Source: Hemileia vastatrix (Eukaryota > Basidiomycota > Pucciniomycetes > Pucciniales > Zaghouaniaceae). Taken from it: a DNA stretch of 64,000 nucleotides. Below are positions 20,731-31,137 of the stretch, piece by piece (within the stretch, counting starts at the first letter, position 1; every line of letters begins with the position of its first letter). The stretch lies in NCBI GenBank assembly GCA_030280995.1, contig JASXTE010000016.1, forward strand, positions 14,089,001-14,153,000, in the 5' to 3' direction. The position numbers were made by a program, and so were the translations under genes. Under the pieces are notes generated by a model. It worked only from the letters and a program-made list of their open reading frames with translations, searched no databases and had not been told where the DNA came from.

Positions 20731-22325
20731 ATGGCTGGATCTCCTGATGTTAACCCTTCTACTCTCCCTTTCTTCACTGCTCCCAAGGATTATGCCTGCA
20801 AACAGTGCATCCACATGTGCAGACCTTGCACATTCACTCTTCCAAATCCTGAATCCAAATTCTACAACAGGGCTTGTGACTCTTGCTATTCCAAAAAGAA
20901 AAGATGTGACAGAGATGCCAACTACCCTATTCCTCCTCCTTCACCTTCCCACAAATACATCTCCAGATCCCCTACCAGATCCCCAGAGCTTAGTCCTTCC
21001 TCTTCCTCTCTATCTTCTGCTCCTTACAGAAGATCCAGAAGCTCAGCTTCCCGCACTCTTCCCAAAATACCAGCCTTAGCTTCCCAAGAAACTGCTTTTA
21101 TCTCCGCCAAATTAGCTCCAAAAGCTTCAAAATCAACACCCAGGCTTCTAGACCATGTCCAGGCAGCCCATCCGACGTTGGGCAGCCCGCCCGCCTCACC
21201 AAACAGTGAAAATCAGGGCCAAAACCTCCAAAAACGGCCAGAAAACAGCCAAATTCATTCAGACAACAACAACAACAACTCAACCCAACTACCTTCTACT
21301 GCTCCCAGAGCAATGCAATCCACCCTTCCAAAGTCCAAAAGCACCAAAATTTCCCAGATTTCTAAGAGACCTGCCAGAGAATCCCAAGAAGAAACCAGAA
21401 CACCACACACTGCTCCACAACAACAACTTCATCCCCAACTAAGACAAAGAAACTACACCTCTCCTCTGTCAGCCAAATACTCTTCTGACAGTTCCATCTC
21501 TTCAAAATCTCCATCCAGAAGAGATCAATCTGCTTCCAAATCCCCCTCTCCTGCTCCATCCTTTAACAACCCTGGTACTCCATCACCAGCACCTCCACCA
21601 GCTGAATACAACAGAAATAACAACCACAACAACAACAACAATCTCACTGCTCCAACTAGGCCCCAGGAACATCAGCATCCCAGTTCACCTTCTCAGGATC
21701 CTTCAGAGGAAGACCATGAGAATCCATATCTTTCCCTAGTTGATCCACCCACTATGACCATTACAAAATCGTCAGAGATCCAAATCCCAGCTGCTTAAAG
21801 ATTTGATGAGCTTCCAATCTGTAAGTACCAAATTAATTATTCCATATCTTCAACAAAAATAATTACTGATCCAATTCTTCTTGTCTAGTTGGCACCCCTC
21901 CTCCTGAATCTATTATTGGAGTTGGCCAACCTCTTGAAACTTCTTTAACCCTGGATTATGGAGACATGAATAAACACCTTAGCACCATGTGTTCCAACAT
22001 GCTAAAAGCATTTGCCCTCCATGGACCTTTGAATGACATTGAAAAATCCCTGAGAAAACGCCTACTGGACGACCACTGGAAAATGTCCAGGATCATTAAA
22101 CACACCCTCCAGCACTCCATTCCTGCCTCTTCTTCTTCTTCCTCCTCTGAACTTCCCTCTAATCCAATTCCTTACCATTACAATCCCTACAATCACTCCA
22201 GCAGGATGCACTTCAAAGAACACAGTGCTTCCCACAATCCAACAAAAAACAAAAACGTCATCACAATCCAGACCAGCCTCCAGAAGCTTTATCATCCAGA
22301 CAATGAGCTCCTGCAAAAAGATTAG
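20731..22325 (+). CDS. Zinc-cluster protein gene Zn-b (pol-proximal, antisense in element C)
   Basis: ATG is at 20731, exon 1 runs to 21820, a 68-nt intron follows (21821-21888), and exon 2 is 21889-22325. The cluster is C23-x2-C26-x6-C33-x15-C49-x2-C52-x6-C59, with an extra C30 and a basic S-K-K-K-R segment in the second half. A ~280-residue Ser/Pro/Asn-rich linker follows, and the spliced frame leads to a helical C-terminus (M-N-K-H-L-S-T-M ... W-K-M-S-R-I-I). An in-frame TAA at 21796-21798 (codon 356) precedes the intron, so either a 355-aa short form is made or this copy is mutated. It pairs with Zn-d of element D by cysteine pattern, intron site and position. The function is unknown. Confidence 0.7.
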
Positions 22326-23559
22326 AAACATAATAATAATATAAAACAATTAATAAAAATAATTTCAGAATTTTTTTTTTTTATGAGATACTAATATATT
22401 AAAATTAAAAATTTATAAATAAAATGAAATAAAATAAAATAAATGAAATAAAATAAAATAAAATATAAAAAATAATACAAATGGTATCCCCCAGCCAATT
22501 GATGAGCTGATCCCCTGATACCTTACCCACATTGAAGTGCACCTTGATGTGGATACACAATTAAATCGTTTAAATGATTAACAGAAAACAAAATTCAAAA
22601 AATTTAGAATTTCAGAAAATAATAAAAAATAATGAAACACAGAAACACATGAAATAAATAATAAATAAAAATGAAATAGCATTGCCCGGCCAATTGATGA
22701 GCCTTTCCCCACCAATGCTTGCCCACATCCAGGTGACCCTGATGTGGTAACACCCTATATTTTTGATTTTATAATTTTAAACAACCCCCATAAAAAAATT
22801 AAAAGAAAAAAAGAGAAAAAAGAAAATAATCTAAAACTGCTATCTAGAAAAAACATAACTGCAAAATTGAAGACAGTCCAGCTCCATAGATGGTCCAATA
22901 AGGGAAAGTCCAATCCATTGAAATGATCACTGGGTGGGATCCCTCCAATAAGTAAAAATGATGGGAGACCACCAGTGATTCACCACCAATCTGAAAGAAC
23001 CAAAGATAAAGAAGCCAGTCCCAAACCAGTTTAAAGTCATAGCGGACTTGAAACCTGAATAATAAACAACAGAACTAGAATTCAACTAGGAAAAACAAAA
23101 GACTTGAGACAGACATTCCGGGGTAACTGTTCTACAGAGCAGCCAGCTCATCAGTTACCCCCACACTTGCCACAATAAAATCTAGAAGCCCCCCTGGGTA
23201 CCTTCTAACCAACAAATCACAAAATCCAACGCAATAAAGCAAAACCAATAAAAGTGAAGAGTCCGGCACTTGAAAACCAAAGGAATTACCAGTTTAAAGT
23301 CATAGAGGACTAAAACCTGTGAAAAGAAACCAATACTAGGGTTCAACCAAATTAAAAAAAAAGGGTTGGAAACAGACAAACTGGGGTAACTGTTGATAGA
23401 GCAGCCAGCCCATCAGTCACCCCCACACTTTCCAAGACAAAATCTAGAGGCCCCACCCATGAGTACCCTCTAACAAAAGTTTCCAACAAACAGATGCATA
23501 GCATCACCACAAAAAAACCAAGATTAAAGAATGGTCAGAAGTTTATCCTCATTGCGGAG
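22326..23559. repeat. Repeat-rich spacer between Zn-b and the integrase of element C
   Basis: Two ~75-bp blocks sharing CCAATTGATGAGC and GATGTGG(A/T) lie at about 22484-22555 and 22676-22750, separated by A-rich DNA with AAATAAAATAAA runs. Two motif-plus-unit blocks follow (motifs at 23027 and 23290, ~170-bp units at about 23046-23215 and 23305-23475). No gene is supported here. It is probably the 3' region shared by the convergent pol and Zn-b transcripts. Confidence 0.6.
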
Positions 23560-25158
23560 TCAATCTTCTTCATGCCTAGTGCCTCTGGGATAAAACCTCT
23601 TCACTTGGTCTGCAGCCACCCTCTTTTTCAAAACTGCAACATCCAACTCTTCCAAAACATAAGAACCTCCAGAGGCCTGAGATTTGACTCTGTAAGGTCC
23701 ATTCCATCTTCCAGCAAAAATTTTCCCCCACTGACTCTCCAAACTTCTATTATACACCAAAACGAAACAACCAGGTTTCAAGGGATTCCTGAGTCTATGA
23801 GCCAACGTCTTGTCCCAGTACCTGACTGATTGATTCCTAATCTTCATCATTCTAGAGTATACCTTCTCCTGACATTCCTCTCTACATTCCAACTGTTGCA
23901 TCCTGGCATAGAGAAAATCTTCTGTTGAGTGCACATCATCCCAATCAATTCCAAGATAAGAGACATCTTCCAAGTCCACTGGTAGAACCGCTTTCTGACC
24001 AAAAATTAACTCATAAGGAGAATAGCCAGTTGTCCTCTTCAAAGTGATACTATCAGCAAATAACACCAAGGGTAAATAATGCCTCCACTTTTCAGCACTA
24101 TCTCCACACATCTTCACTAAAGCATTCTTGATAACTTGATGGCCTCTTTCAACCATGCCTTCAGCTTCAGGATAATACGGTGTAGCCACTCTAACGTTAG
24201 AACCAACACTTGCCACAGCTTCTTTAAATTTGGTCCCAAACTCTGGCCCGCCATCAACAGTCACCAACTTCATTAACCCATACCTATAAATCCACTCCTT
24301 CTTCAAAAACTCTGCCACATTCTTGGCAGTCAAATTAACCAGAGGCACTGCCTCAACCCAACCAGACAAATCATCCCTAGCAACAACCAAGTATTTATAC
24401 CTGCCCTCTTTTATATGGACAGCATCCAGACTGACTCTTCCAAAAACAGTTGATTCACCAGTAGCACGGCCCACCTCTTTAGGTTTCAAGTGACTTCTTC
24501 TTTGACATTCTTCACAAGATTGAACCCAACCCTGCACAGCCAACTTCATACCTGGCCACCAAAATCTGTCTGCTACTCTTCTATAAGTCTCCCCAAAGCC
24601 TCTATGACCAAGGTCTTCATGCAAAGACTTCAAAACCAATTCTTGACCCTTCTTCTGAGTCACCACCACTTGAGTATTTGGATGTCTCCTCCTCATCAAC
24701 CGCCTTCCTGACTTATAAAATCCAGGACTTTTCTTCTTGATTGCCAACCAAGTATCATCATCACAACTATCTGGCCTCTCCAAGGTCAACAGATATTCCA
24801 CCAAAATAAAATAAAACCCAGACTGACCCCAGGTCTCATCTTCAAAATCCACCAAAACAACATCCAAGGGTACAATTCTGTCACCAAAATAACCAGTATG
24901 AACATGAGCTAATTGAGCAGCCCAACCAGGACACCAATCCTTAAATTTCGGCACATCCTTCTCTTTCCACTGAACCTTGTGAGAATCCAGTTCACTAACA
25001 AAAACACCCTTTTCCAATTTTGAGCTGTCCCAAACAACAACTCCATCTTCATCAACAAAAACATCCTGATCACCATAATCAAGATCAGATACAGCCAGTT
25101 TAACCTCTTGGGGGAGGTAAGAAAAATCTTCAGCACCCTTTGTGCTGGCCCTAACCAC
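23560..25158 (-). CDS. Integrase of element C
   Basis: This 532-aa frame begins with a variable acidic linker. The zinc-binding region has L-G-H-R-G-F-G-E-T-Y ... C-E-E-C-Q-R-R-S. The second histidine of the H-H-C-C set is tyrosine, whereas element D has His. The catalytic residues are visible as S-L-D-A-V-H-I, V-D-G-G-P-E-F and P-E-A-E-G-M-V-E-R-G. The C-terminus has a V-L-V-Y-N-R-S-L-E-S-Q-W-G module. There is no chromodomain, unlike element B. The frame joins RNase H only through two frameshifts near 25190 and 25290. Confidence 0.88.
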   Translation of the reverse strand: MVRASTKGAEDFSYLPQEVKLAVSDLDYGDQDVFVDEDGVVVWDSSKLEKGVFVSELDSHKVQWKEKDVPKFKDWCPGWAAQLAHVHTGYFGDRIVPLDVVLVDFEDETWGQSGFYFILVEYLLTLERPDSCDDDTWLAIKKKSPGFYKSGRRLMRRRHPNTQVVVTQKKGQELVLKSLHEDLGHRGFGETYRRVADRFWWPGMKLAVQGWVQSCEECQRRSHLKPKEVGRATGESTVFGRVSLDAVHIKEGRYKYLVVARDDLSGWVEAVPLVNLTAKNVAEFLKKEWIYRYGLMKLVTVDGGPEFGTKFKEAVASVGSNVRVATPYYPEAEGMVERGHQVIKNALVKMCGDSAEKWRHYLPLVLFADSITLKRTTGYSPYELIFGQKAVLPVDLEDVSYLGIDWDDVHSTEDFLYARMQQLECREECQEKVYSRMMKIRNQSVRYWDKTLAHRLRNPLKPGCFVLVYNRSLESQWGKIFAGRWNGPYRVKSQASGGSYVLEELDVAVLKKRVAADQVKRFYPRGTRHEED

Positions 25159-25392
25159 TGGAACATCCTCATCAAACTCTTCAGCCTCAGAATCTTCATC
25201 TGTAGGTGTCCTCTTGATAATCCATCAGGCATAGTAAAAGTTTTACCTGGTTTGTGTACCAGGTCAAAGAAAAATGTTGAATAAATGCCACCCACCTAGT
25301 CATTGGAGCAATTGGATGACTAGGTGTATTGATCATCTGAACCAAAGATTTTGCATCCACCTGCAGCTCAAAATGCTGCCCCACAAAACCGT
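25159..25392 (-). pseudogene. RNase H C-terminal remnant of element C
   Basis: G-Q-H-F-E-L-Q-V-D-A-K-S-L-V-Q-M-I (25196-25384), then F-D-L-V-H-K-P-G-K-T-F-T-M-P-D-G-L-S-R in another frame, match element D at 34600-34850. Two frameshifts separate RNase H from integrase. The segment is cut off from the rest of RT/RNase H by the insertion starting at 25393. Confidence 0.75.
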
Positions 25393-26525
25393 TGTGGTAG
25401 CCTAAAGTTTAGTACGGCACCTAAATATGTAAATGGAGTTATTACGGCGTGCAAGATTGGCGTTATTATTTTTTTTATTATTAAAAAGGGTTTTATTTAA
25501 TTATTTGAGTTTTAAATATGAAGAAATTGGTCACGAGCGAATGCCTACACGAAAACAATTTATTTTACGGAGAAAACTTATTTTTACGGTCTGAAAATTT
25601 ATAAGTATCAAGTCGAGTCACTCAAGAACCTTGGGAAATTTTCCCAGAATTTTTACTATTTTTCTTATATTTTTAAATGAATTTTAAAGTTTTATAGAAA
25701 TATTTACGTTTTCAAAAATTACTTAACTTTGATGAATTTTCACGGGGTAATTAGAGCTGCGCAGACTACGAAAATTAGTTTGGTATGTAAAGGGGAAGTA
25801 GCTCTATTATGTGTAATTTTTCTAGATTTTTTATTATAGTTTTAAGGTTCTAATTGAGTCCGGAAGTCCGGACGGACTCCGTACGGACTCCGCTTTGACT
25901 CCGTACGGACTCCGTATGGGCTCCGGATTGACTCTGGAAGAGCTCTGGAGGGGAAAACTTAGGCATGTGACTAGGAATACTTAAGCGCTTCTCAAACTCG
26001 AAATTGAGAGGGGGACACATCATACAGCTTAATCTTTAACCACCACGGTCTCATTTTTTTATTACTCAACAAATTAAATAAATTGTAATACCCTTATAAC
26101 TTTATATAACTTTATATTTTATTTAACATTTTAAAAATACTACTCAACAATTAAAATAACACTTCATATAGGGTATCTTTAGAAAGGTCTTCATCGCTGG
26201 GACTTGATTATTGCTGTCTCATAAAAATTCAAATTATTATAAAAAACATAAAAGTCAATCTTTACAGATCTTTCACTGGTACACCTTAATTGTTGTCATC
26301 AGTATTTCTTTTATCAACAGCCACTTTCTTTAAATCTCAATAAGCGTTAAATATTTTAGAGTTTCATTATTTTTATCAATCAGATTCAAGTAGATTGGTT
26401 AGCTTAGTGATTTAGAATTCCCATTTTGTTATTTTTTATTGGAAGGACGGGGTTTTCAGCTAAATCCACACATCTCCTCCGGATTCTGCTCACAGCAAGG
26501 TGACTGTAAGAGTTTACCTTACCAT
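25393..26525. mobile_element. LTR-like insertion in the RNase H of element C
   Basis: A 1133-bp block starting TGTGGTAGCC interrupts the RNase H coding sequence. ACCGT occurs directly before it (25388-25392) and directly after it (26526-26530), which fits a 5-bp duplication. Removing the block and one ACCGT restores an alignment with element D around 34860, give or take one base. The right end (TTACCAT) is not the usual CA, so the exact boundary may be off by one or two bases. It holds a CpG-rich array of ACGGACTCCGT-type repeats at about 25857-25950. Confidence 0.65.
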
Positions 26526-26536
26526 ACCGTCTGTAG

Positions 26537-27979
26537 CTACTTTAAAATTTTAGCTACGCCACACAATTCCAACTTAGGTTGAGAATACCTAGATTCCACC
26601 TCATTAAACACCACAGACTCATATCTTACTGGCCTGACCCTCCCAGTCTTATCCTCCTGAGACAAAACAGCACCAGCAGCAATATAACTTGAGTCCACTT
26701 CCAGATAAATTTTTCCAGCACCAACACCATAATCCAACTTGTGAAGAACAATATCTTCACCAACAACCTTTTTCAACTTCTGAAAAGCCTCTTCCCACTC
26801 TTCAGTCCATTCCCAATCTGCATCTTTTCTGGCCAACCTCCTTAAAGGTGAAGCCAACAAAGAAAAATCCTTAATAAAAATCCTGACATATACACATACA
26901 CCCAAAAATCCCCTGACTTCAGTAGTATTTTTAGGCCTTGGCCATGACTGGATTTTATTAATCTTCTTCTTTGCCATAATCCTTCCCTCTTTACATACCA
27001 CATGACCCAGAATTTCCAAATCAGGAACACAACAACAGAATTTTGACCCTGAAATGGTCAAACCAGCCTCTTCAATCCTGAACAACACTCTCTCTAGAGT
27101 TATTGCATATTCCCACACAAACCTCCTTATGCCAGGGTTCTCCGCTAACACCTCATTACCATAATCAGTGGATGGTCCTTTAATTCCACTATCATCAATA
27201 AAAATACCAGCATGAGTAGGAACCTCATCCTGCAAAATCCAAGCCATCTGTGCTTGATAAACTGCCACTGAATTAGTTGCTCCTTGAGGCAACCTAGTGA
27301 GCTGAAATCTTCCCAAAGGAGTCTCAAAAGTTTTGAGAGGCCTTGAATCCATATTTAGTTCCCTCTCATCATAACCACCCATAATATCACCTAAACCATA
27401 ACACACCCTTCCAGCAAAAGCTTCAACAAAATCCTCTGCACTTGGTGGCATACCAGCGTCCTTGATAGTGACTCTATTCAAGGCCCTAAGATCATGAACC
27501 ACACTCAACTCTCCATTCTGCTTCTTTACACAGAACACCGGACTTGAGTAACTGGAAGTCGATTGTTTGTATAACCCAGTCCTGACTCTTTCCTTAACAA
27601 TCTCTACAAAATCCTCTCTAATAGTGGCTGGAATTGGAATAGGTTTGATTTGCCAAGTTTCATGGCAAACCACAGGAATCAAGTAAGGTTCCCCATAAGA
27701 GTGCTTCAATACACCCCTTTCCTCCTCAACAAATGCCACAGCTTTTTCCCTTAGCACAATAACGTGCAACAAAAACTTCTTTTCTTCTTCAGACAACCAC
27801 CCATCAGGACCAAAATTAAAAACTTTCAATCTTTCCACAGTCACCCTAGCCGTCTCTACAAATTCCGGAGGACTCTTCACCAAAGGAGTACAGTATGGAT
27901 CTCTTGACAAAAGAGGTCTCTTCAAGGGCAGATTCAAACCCACAGGCATAGGCTCATTTACAGGCCTAATCTTCTGCAC
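26537..27979 (-). CDS. Reverse transcriptase/RNase H N-terminal part of element C
   Basis: This 480-aa frame contains the RT motifs V-V-H-D-L-R-A-L-N, Y-G-L-G-D-I-M-G-G-Y-D, L-P-Q-G-A-T-N-S-V-A-V-Y and the catalytic F-I-D-D (near residue 270). A connection domain follows (F-L-G-V-C-V-Y-V-R), and the start of RNase H (Y-L-E-V-D-S-S-Y-I-A-A-G-A). The frame ends where the LTR-like insertion interrupts it. The motif set is that of a fungal Ty3 clade distinct from the Y-I-D-D chromovirus B. Confidence 0.88.
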   Translation of the reverse strand: MQKIRPVNEPMPVGLNLPLKRPLLSRDPYCTPLVKSPPEFVETARVTVERLKVFNFGPDGWLSEEEKKFLLHVIVLREKAVAFVEEERGVLKHSYGEPYLIPVVCHETWQIKPIPIPATIREDFVEIVKERVRTGLYKQSTSSYSSPVFCVKKQNGELSVVHDLRALNRVTIKDAGMPPSAEDFVEAFAGRVCYGLGDIMGGYDERELNMDSRPLKTFETPLGRFQLTRLPQGATNSVAVYQAQMAWILQDEVPTHAGIFIDDSGIKGPSTDYGNEVLAENPGIRRFVWEYAITLERVLFRIEEAGLTISGSKFCCCVPDLEILGHVVCKEGRIMAKKKINKIQSWPRPKNTTEVRGFLGVCVYVRIFIKDFSLLASPLRRLARKDADWEWTEEWEEAFQKLKKVVGEDIVLHKLDYGVGAGKIYLEVDSSYIAAGAVLSQEDKTGRVRPVRYESVVFNEVESRYSQPKLELCGVAKILK

Positions 27980-28299
27980 AACCTTCTTATACTTTGTGGC
28001 ACCACCTTCAACTTGAGGGATCTTCAGAAATTCTTCATCACCAGACCTGGAACAAAACCAAGGGTTTCCCCATTGCTCACATGTGTGGCCAAGGTAATGT
28101 TTTTGAAAGGTGTAGAAGAAACCCTAGCGGTGCACAATTGAGAGGACTTACTTTTACACCCCAATCTCACCACTCCAAAACTTTTCCGCAATTCCACATC
28201 TTCATCCTTGCTTCCAACTTCCAAATCTTCAAATCTTGATTCATCTTCTGAATCACATCTTCTAAAATTGTGCAGTTTATCCTCATGCTGGAGGCCCAA
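27980..28299 (-). pseudogene. Pol N-terminal remnant of element C
   Basis: A D-E-E-F-L-K-I-P-Q-V-E-G-G-A-T-K-Y stretch leads directly into the RT frame. A frameshift near 28025 then moves the coding to the 28024-28299 frame. No gag or protease follows, so the element is truncated here. Confidence 0.5.
28062..28175. repeat. ~115-bp direct repeat, copy 1
   Basis: It shares GGTAATGTTTTTGAAAGGTG and most of the surrounding bases with 28505-28620. The second copy ends exactly at the left LTR of element D. Confidence 0.75.
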
Positions 28300-28620
28300 A
28301 AATCAATCTTGATGATCTTCTCTCTTCAAAATTTTCTACATTTTAACCTCATACTAGAGGCCCAAAAATAGATCTTGACGATCTTCACAACAATATTTTG
28401 CATCTTCTTTCTTCATTATCTTCAGATTTTTTTCTTTATTTTCTTGAATTATCTTGAAATTTTTATCTTCTTTTCTTGAGGGTTCTTCTGTCCTACAAAA
28501 ATAACCAGGGGTCTCCCCAATGCTCACAGGTGTGGTTCAGGTAATGTTTTTGAAAGGTGTAGAAGAAACCCTAGCAGTGCACAATTGGGAGGACTTACTT
28601 TTAGACCCCAATCTCACCAC
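28300..28620. repeat. Spacer with local duplications and direct-repeat copy 2
   Basis: Two copies of a ~60-bp unit (GGAGGCCCAAAAATCAATCTT and TAGAGGCCCAAAAATAGATCTT, at about 28288 and 28352) are followed by the second copy (28505-28620) of the ~115-bp repeat at 28062. This looks like remains of element C duplicated beside the D insertion. Confidence 0.6.
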
Positions 28621-29955
28621 TGTAGACTGTTCTAAAGTACTAAGCAGTAGACACAATGCGAGATGGGTTGGTTCTCCTTTTTAATTTATAAAAAGAAGCG
28701 CCTGCCACTCTTATTTTTAAAGAAAGTGTAATAATGTGTAACACTAATATTTGACTAGAAAGTTTATAAGTTGAGATGAGTTAAAGATAAAGAAACAAGC
28801 ACTACTATCTGGATATTTCTATTCTTAACAAGCACTTTTATCCACAGCTACTCCCTCTTGAAGGGCTCTCTTTGAATTTGCCTTATTATAGTAATAAAAA
28901 ATCTCTAATAATAGTTAATCCCACTGAATCTTTATACTCTCTCTATGTTGCGCTCTTTCACTATACTATATGAAATACACACACAGACGCACAAACTCTA
29001 AAGACTCAGAAAATACCTTTTAATATTCTCTCAAACAATTAATCACAAAAGATCTAATATCTTATACTGGGTACTATGACTATAGCTACATGTATATCTC
29101 TATATTGATTTTTCTATGATCTGCTTTTTAAAAAATGAAAACTAATGCGATTTTTCTTATTTTATTAACTAAATAGATAGATCAACCAGTTCTCCCCTTT
29201 GTCCCTACCTAATAGTCCTCCTTTTATATTCTTCCAGCGCTCAAGACACAGTTCCCTAATGGATCTCCAGCGCTGACTCTAGCGCCACATTAGTAAAACA
29301 ATAACTAATTTATTAGTATGCTACCTTCACTGCTTGCAACAACTACAGCGCCTAAATCAGACCCTATAATTACTAACACTAGTATTAACTTGTTTCACTG
29401 ATTCTCCACATATGTGCTTTTAACTATACCTTGTTTTGTTTCAGCGCTAGTTCCAGGTTTGACTTATCCTAACGCTGCATCTAGTTGCCTTAACTCTTGG
29501 GTAGTTTTACAATTGAGTCCCCACTCTCTTTGCTTTAATACTAGGTTTGTAGTTCTGACAGCTCGCTTTACTAGTTAGCCTTCTTCATTACTTGTCTCAG
29601 TAAGTTTCCTAACTGGCCGCGGTACAGCATACCATGAACTTGAGTCGTCCTTAATCCATGACTTTCTTCTTAATGCGTAACACATACTTTTTGGAAAGCC
29701 CAAATCCATATTGTTTAGCGCTTTATGGTCCTAAATCAATAACACACAATTCCCCATTGTGCGGCACATCTCGCTACAAAATCCAAGCACACAGACCCTC
29801 AATCTTTTTCTGTGCTTCCATTTCCTTTGTTCCTTGAAACACGCAAATACATATTATATTTTAACATTTCCTGCTGCGCTAACTCCCCTTTGTTCTTCCT
29901 GGACTACGCGTGCTGATTGGTCTAAAATCACGCTTCCTGCGAGGCGCGTACCACA
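28621..29955 (-). repeat. 3' LTR of element D
   Basis: It is 1335 bp, starts TGTAGACTGTTC and ends GCGTACCACA. It is followed on the inside by the purine tract. GCGC and other CpG strings are frequent, and many become GTGC or GCAC in the LTR of element E. Confidence 0.92.
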
Positions 29956-29967
29956 TCCTCCCTCTAC
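29956..29967 (-). other. Polypurine tract of element D
   Basis: The minus strand reads GTAGAGGGAGGA directly before the 3' LTR. It matches the tract of element C at 19330. Confidence 0.75.
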
Positions 29968-29988
29968 TCGCGACTGTCCCCAGGAGCC

Positions 29989-29996
29989 CATAAATA
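29989..29996 (+). promoter_or_regulatory. TATA-like box of Zn-c
   Basis: CATAAATA lies 34 bp inside the element from the LTR edge and 83 bp before the ATG at 30079. It is followed by a pyrimidine-rich leader. Confidence 0.5.
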
Positions 29997-30078
29997 TTCT
30001 GCATCTCACAGCGTTTTCTTCCTCCACCTTCTATCCTTTTCTCTTTTCTTATTATCTTTATTATTTTTATCTTTCACA

Positions 30079-31137
30079 ATGAATACTAGAAGAACCCCTC
30101 CTAATGCTGAAAATACCTCCAACGTCGTGGACGCTATTTGACAGTTCGTGCGCACTCAGCCCCCTACTGCTTCCCCAACAACGCCCATAACCACACTGAT
30201 GGGTGGGACAAGATGCACTTGTTGCATCGAAAATGGCATAACTCCATGTCATTTTTCAAAATCCCGCCATGGCAATACTTTCTTCACTGTAAGTTCTCTT
30301 CATTCTCCTTCCCATTTGTTACTAACCTTTTCATTTTTCTTTTATTCCTAGTCATGCAATTACTGCAAGCAACGCAAGAAAAAATGCAGTTACAATGGGC
30401 CGCCCACTGTTGCGGGCCTGGACCCAAATACTTCTACAACAAATATGATGAGTCAAATGACCATGAAGAGCCTGGCGCCTGCTCCTGTTACCCCACATGG
30501 TAACAAACGAGCCAAGGTTGGTTACAGCGAGCCTACTCCTAGTAGCGTCGCTTCTGTCCCTAAATCTCTTTTCTCGGAGGAAAGTACAGTAATTTTCTTT
30601 TTCTTACTTCTTCCCTTTCTAATACTAACATTCTCTCTTTCCCTTTTTTTTTTTTTTTTTTTTTTGACTCAGGATGCACCAGATACTCCTTACGCTGAAA
30701 CGCCTCCGCCTCCTATCACTCCACTATTCCTTCCTACCTTGGAGGAAGATCCCGCCTGGGATACGATGCCTACTCCCTAACCTACTCCTCATTTGCCCAC
30801 TCCTGACTGGTCTGATATGCAGCCGGTCTTCAATACCGTCACTCCGGTCAAATGGCCAACCAATAACTTTTTGGTAGTAGATGACGATGAGCCCACCATG
30901 GCTCAAAACTGGGAATTCACAGAACAAATTGCCTGCGCTCCTTACGATGCGACCATGCGTCGTATGAATAACATGATTGGGGCCGTCGAAACATTCCTCG
31001 AGGAGGTTCCGGTTTATACTCGCGCTGAGTATAATAAGCAAAAACAACTAATAGCTGCCTTGCAGCAAAACATGCAAGAAGCTGTTAACAATTGGGCTAT
31101 CTGCGTCCCAATCTTTGATGAAGCAGAATACCACTAA
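30079..31137 (+). CDS. Zinc-cluster protein gene Zn-c (LTR-proximal, antisense in element D), with two in-frame stops
   Basis: Three exons (30079-30288, 30352-30588, 30673-31137) with GT-AG introns of 63 and 84 nt keep one frame. The first intron has a TTACTAAC branch site and splits the two halves of the cluster. The cluster is C-T-C-C-I-E-N-G-I-T-P-C, then C-N-Y-C-K-Q-R-K-K-K-C, that is C-x2-C-x7-C and C-x2-C-x6-C with a basic second half. The C-terminus is helical (K-Q-K-Q-L-I-A-A-L-Q-Q-N). Stops occur at 30139-30141 (TGA, codon 21) and 30778-30780 (TAA). The ATG at 30199 lies after the first stop and before the cluster, so a short form with the whole cluster is possible. It is equivalent to Zn-a of element C. 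Confidence 0.7.

Larger units (their letters stand above)
17973..28299 (-). mobile_element. Element C: Ty3/gypsy with two antisense zinc-cluster genes, 5' truncated
   Basis: On the minus strand it runs from part of pol (about 28299) through RT, RNase H and integrase to a 3' LTR at 17973-19329. Between integrase and the 3' LTR lie two plus-strand zinc-cluster genes. Gag and the 5' LTR are missing. The RT belongs to the same fungal clade as D and E (L-P-Q-G-A-T-N-S-V-A-V-Y, F-I-D-D). CpG is scarce. The element contains a MITE in its LTR and a 1.1-kb LTR-like insertion in its RNase H. It is an old copy. Confidence 0.85.

Noticed and set aside
24490..24711. Plus-strand frame opposite the integrase of element C
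   Set aside because: Shadow of a well-conserved integrase frame, with no cysteine cluster or splice structure.
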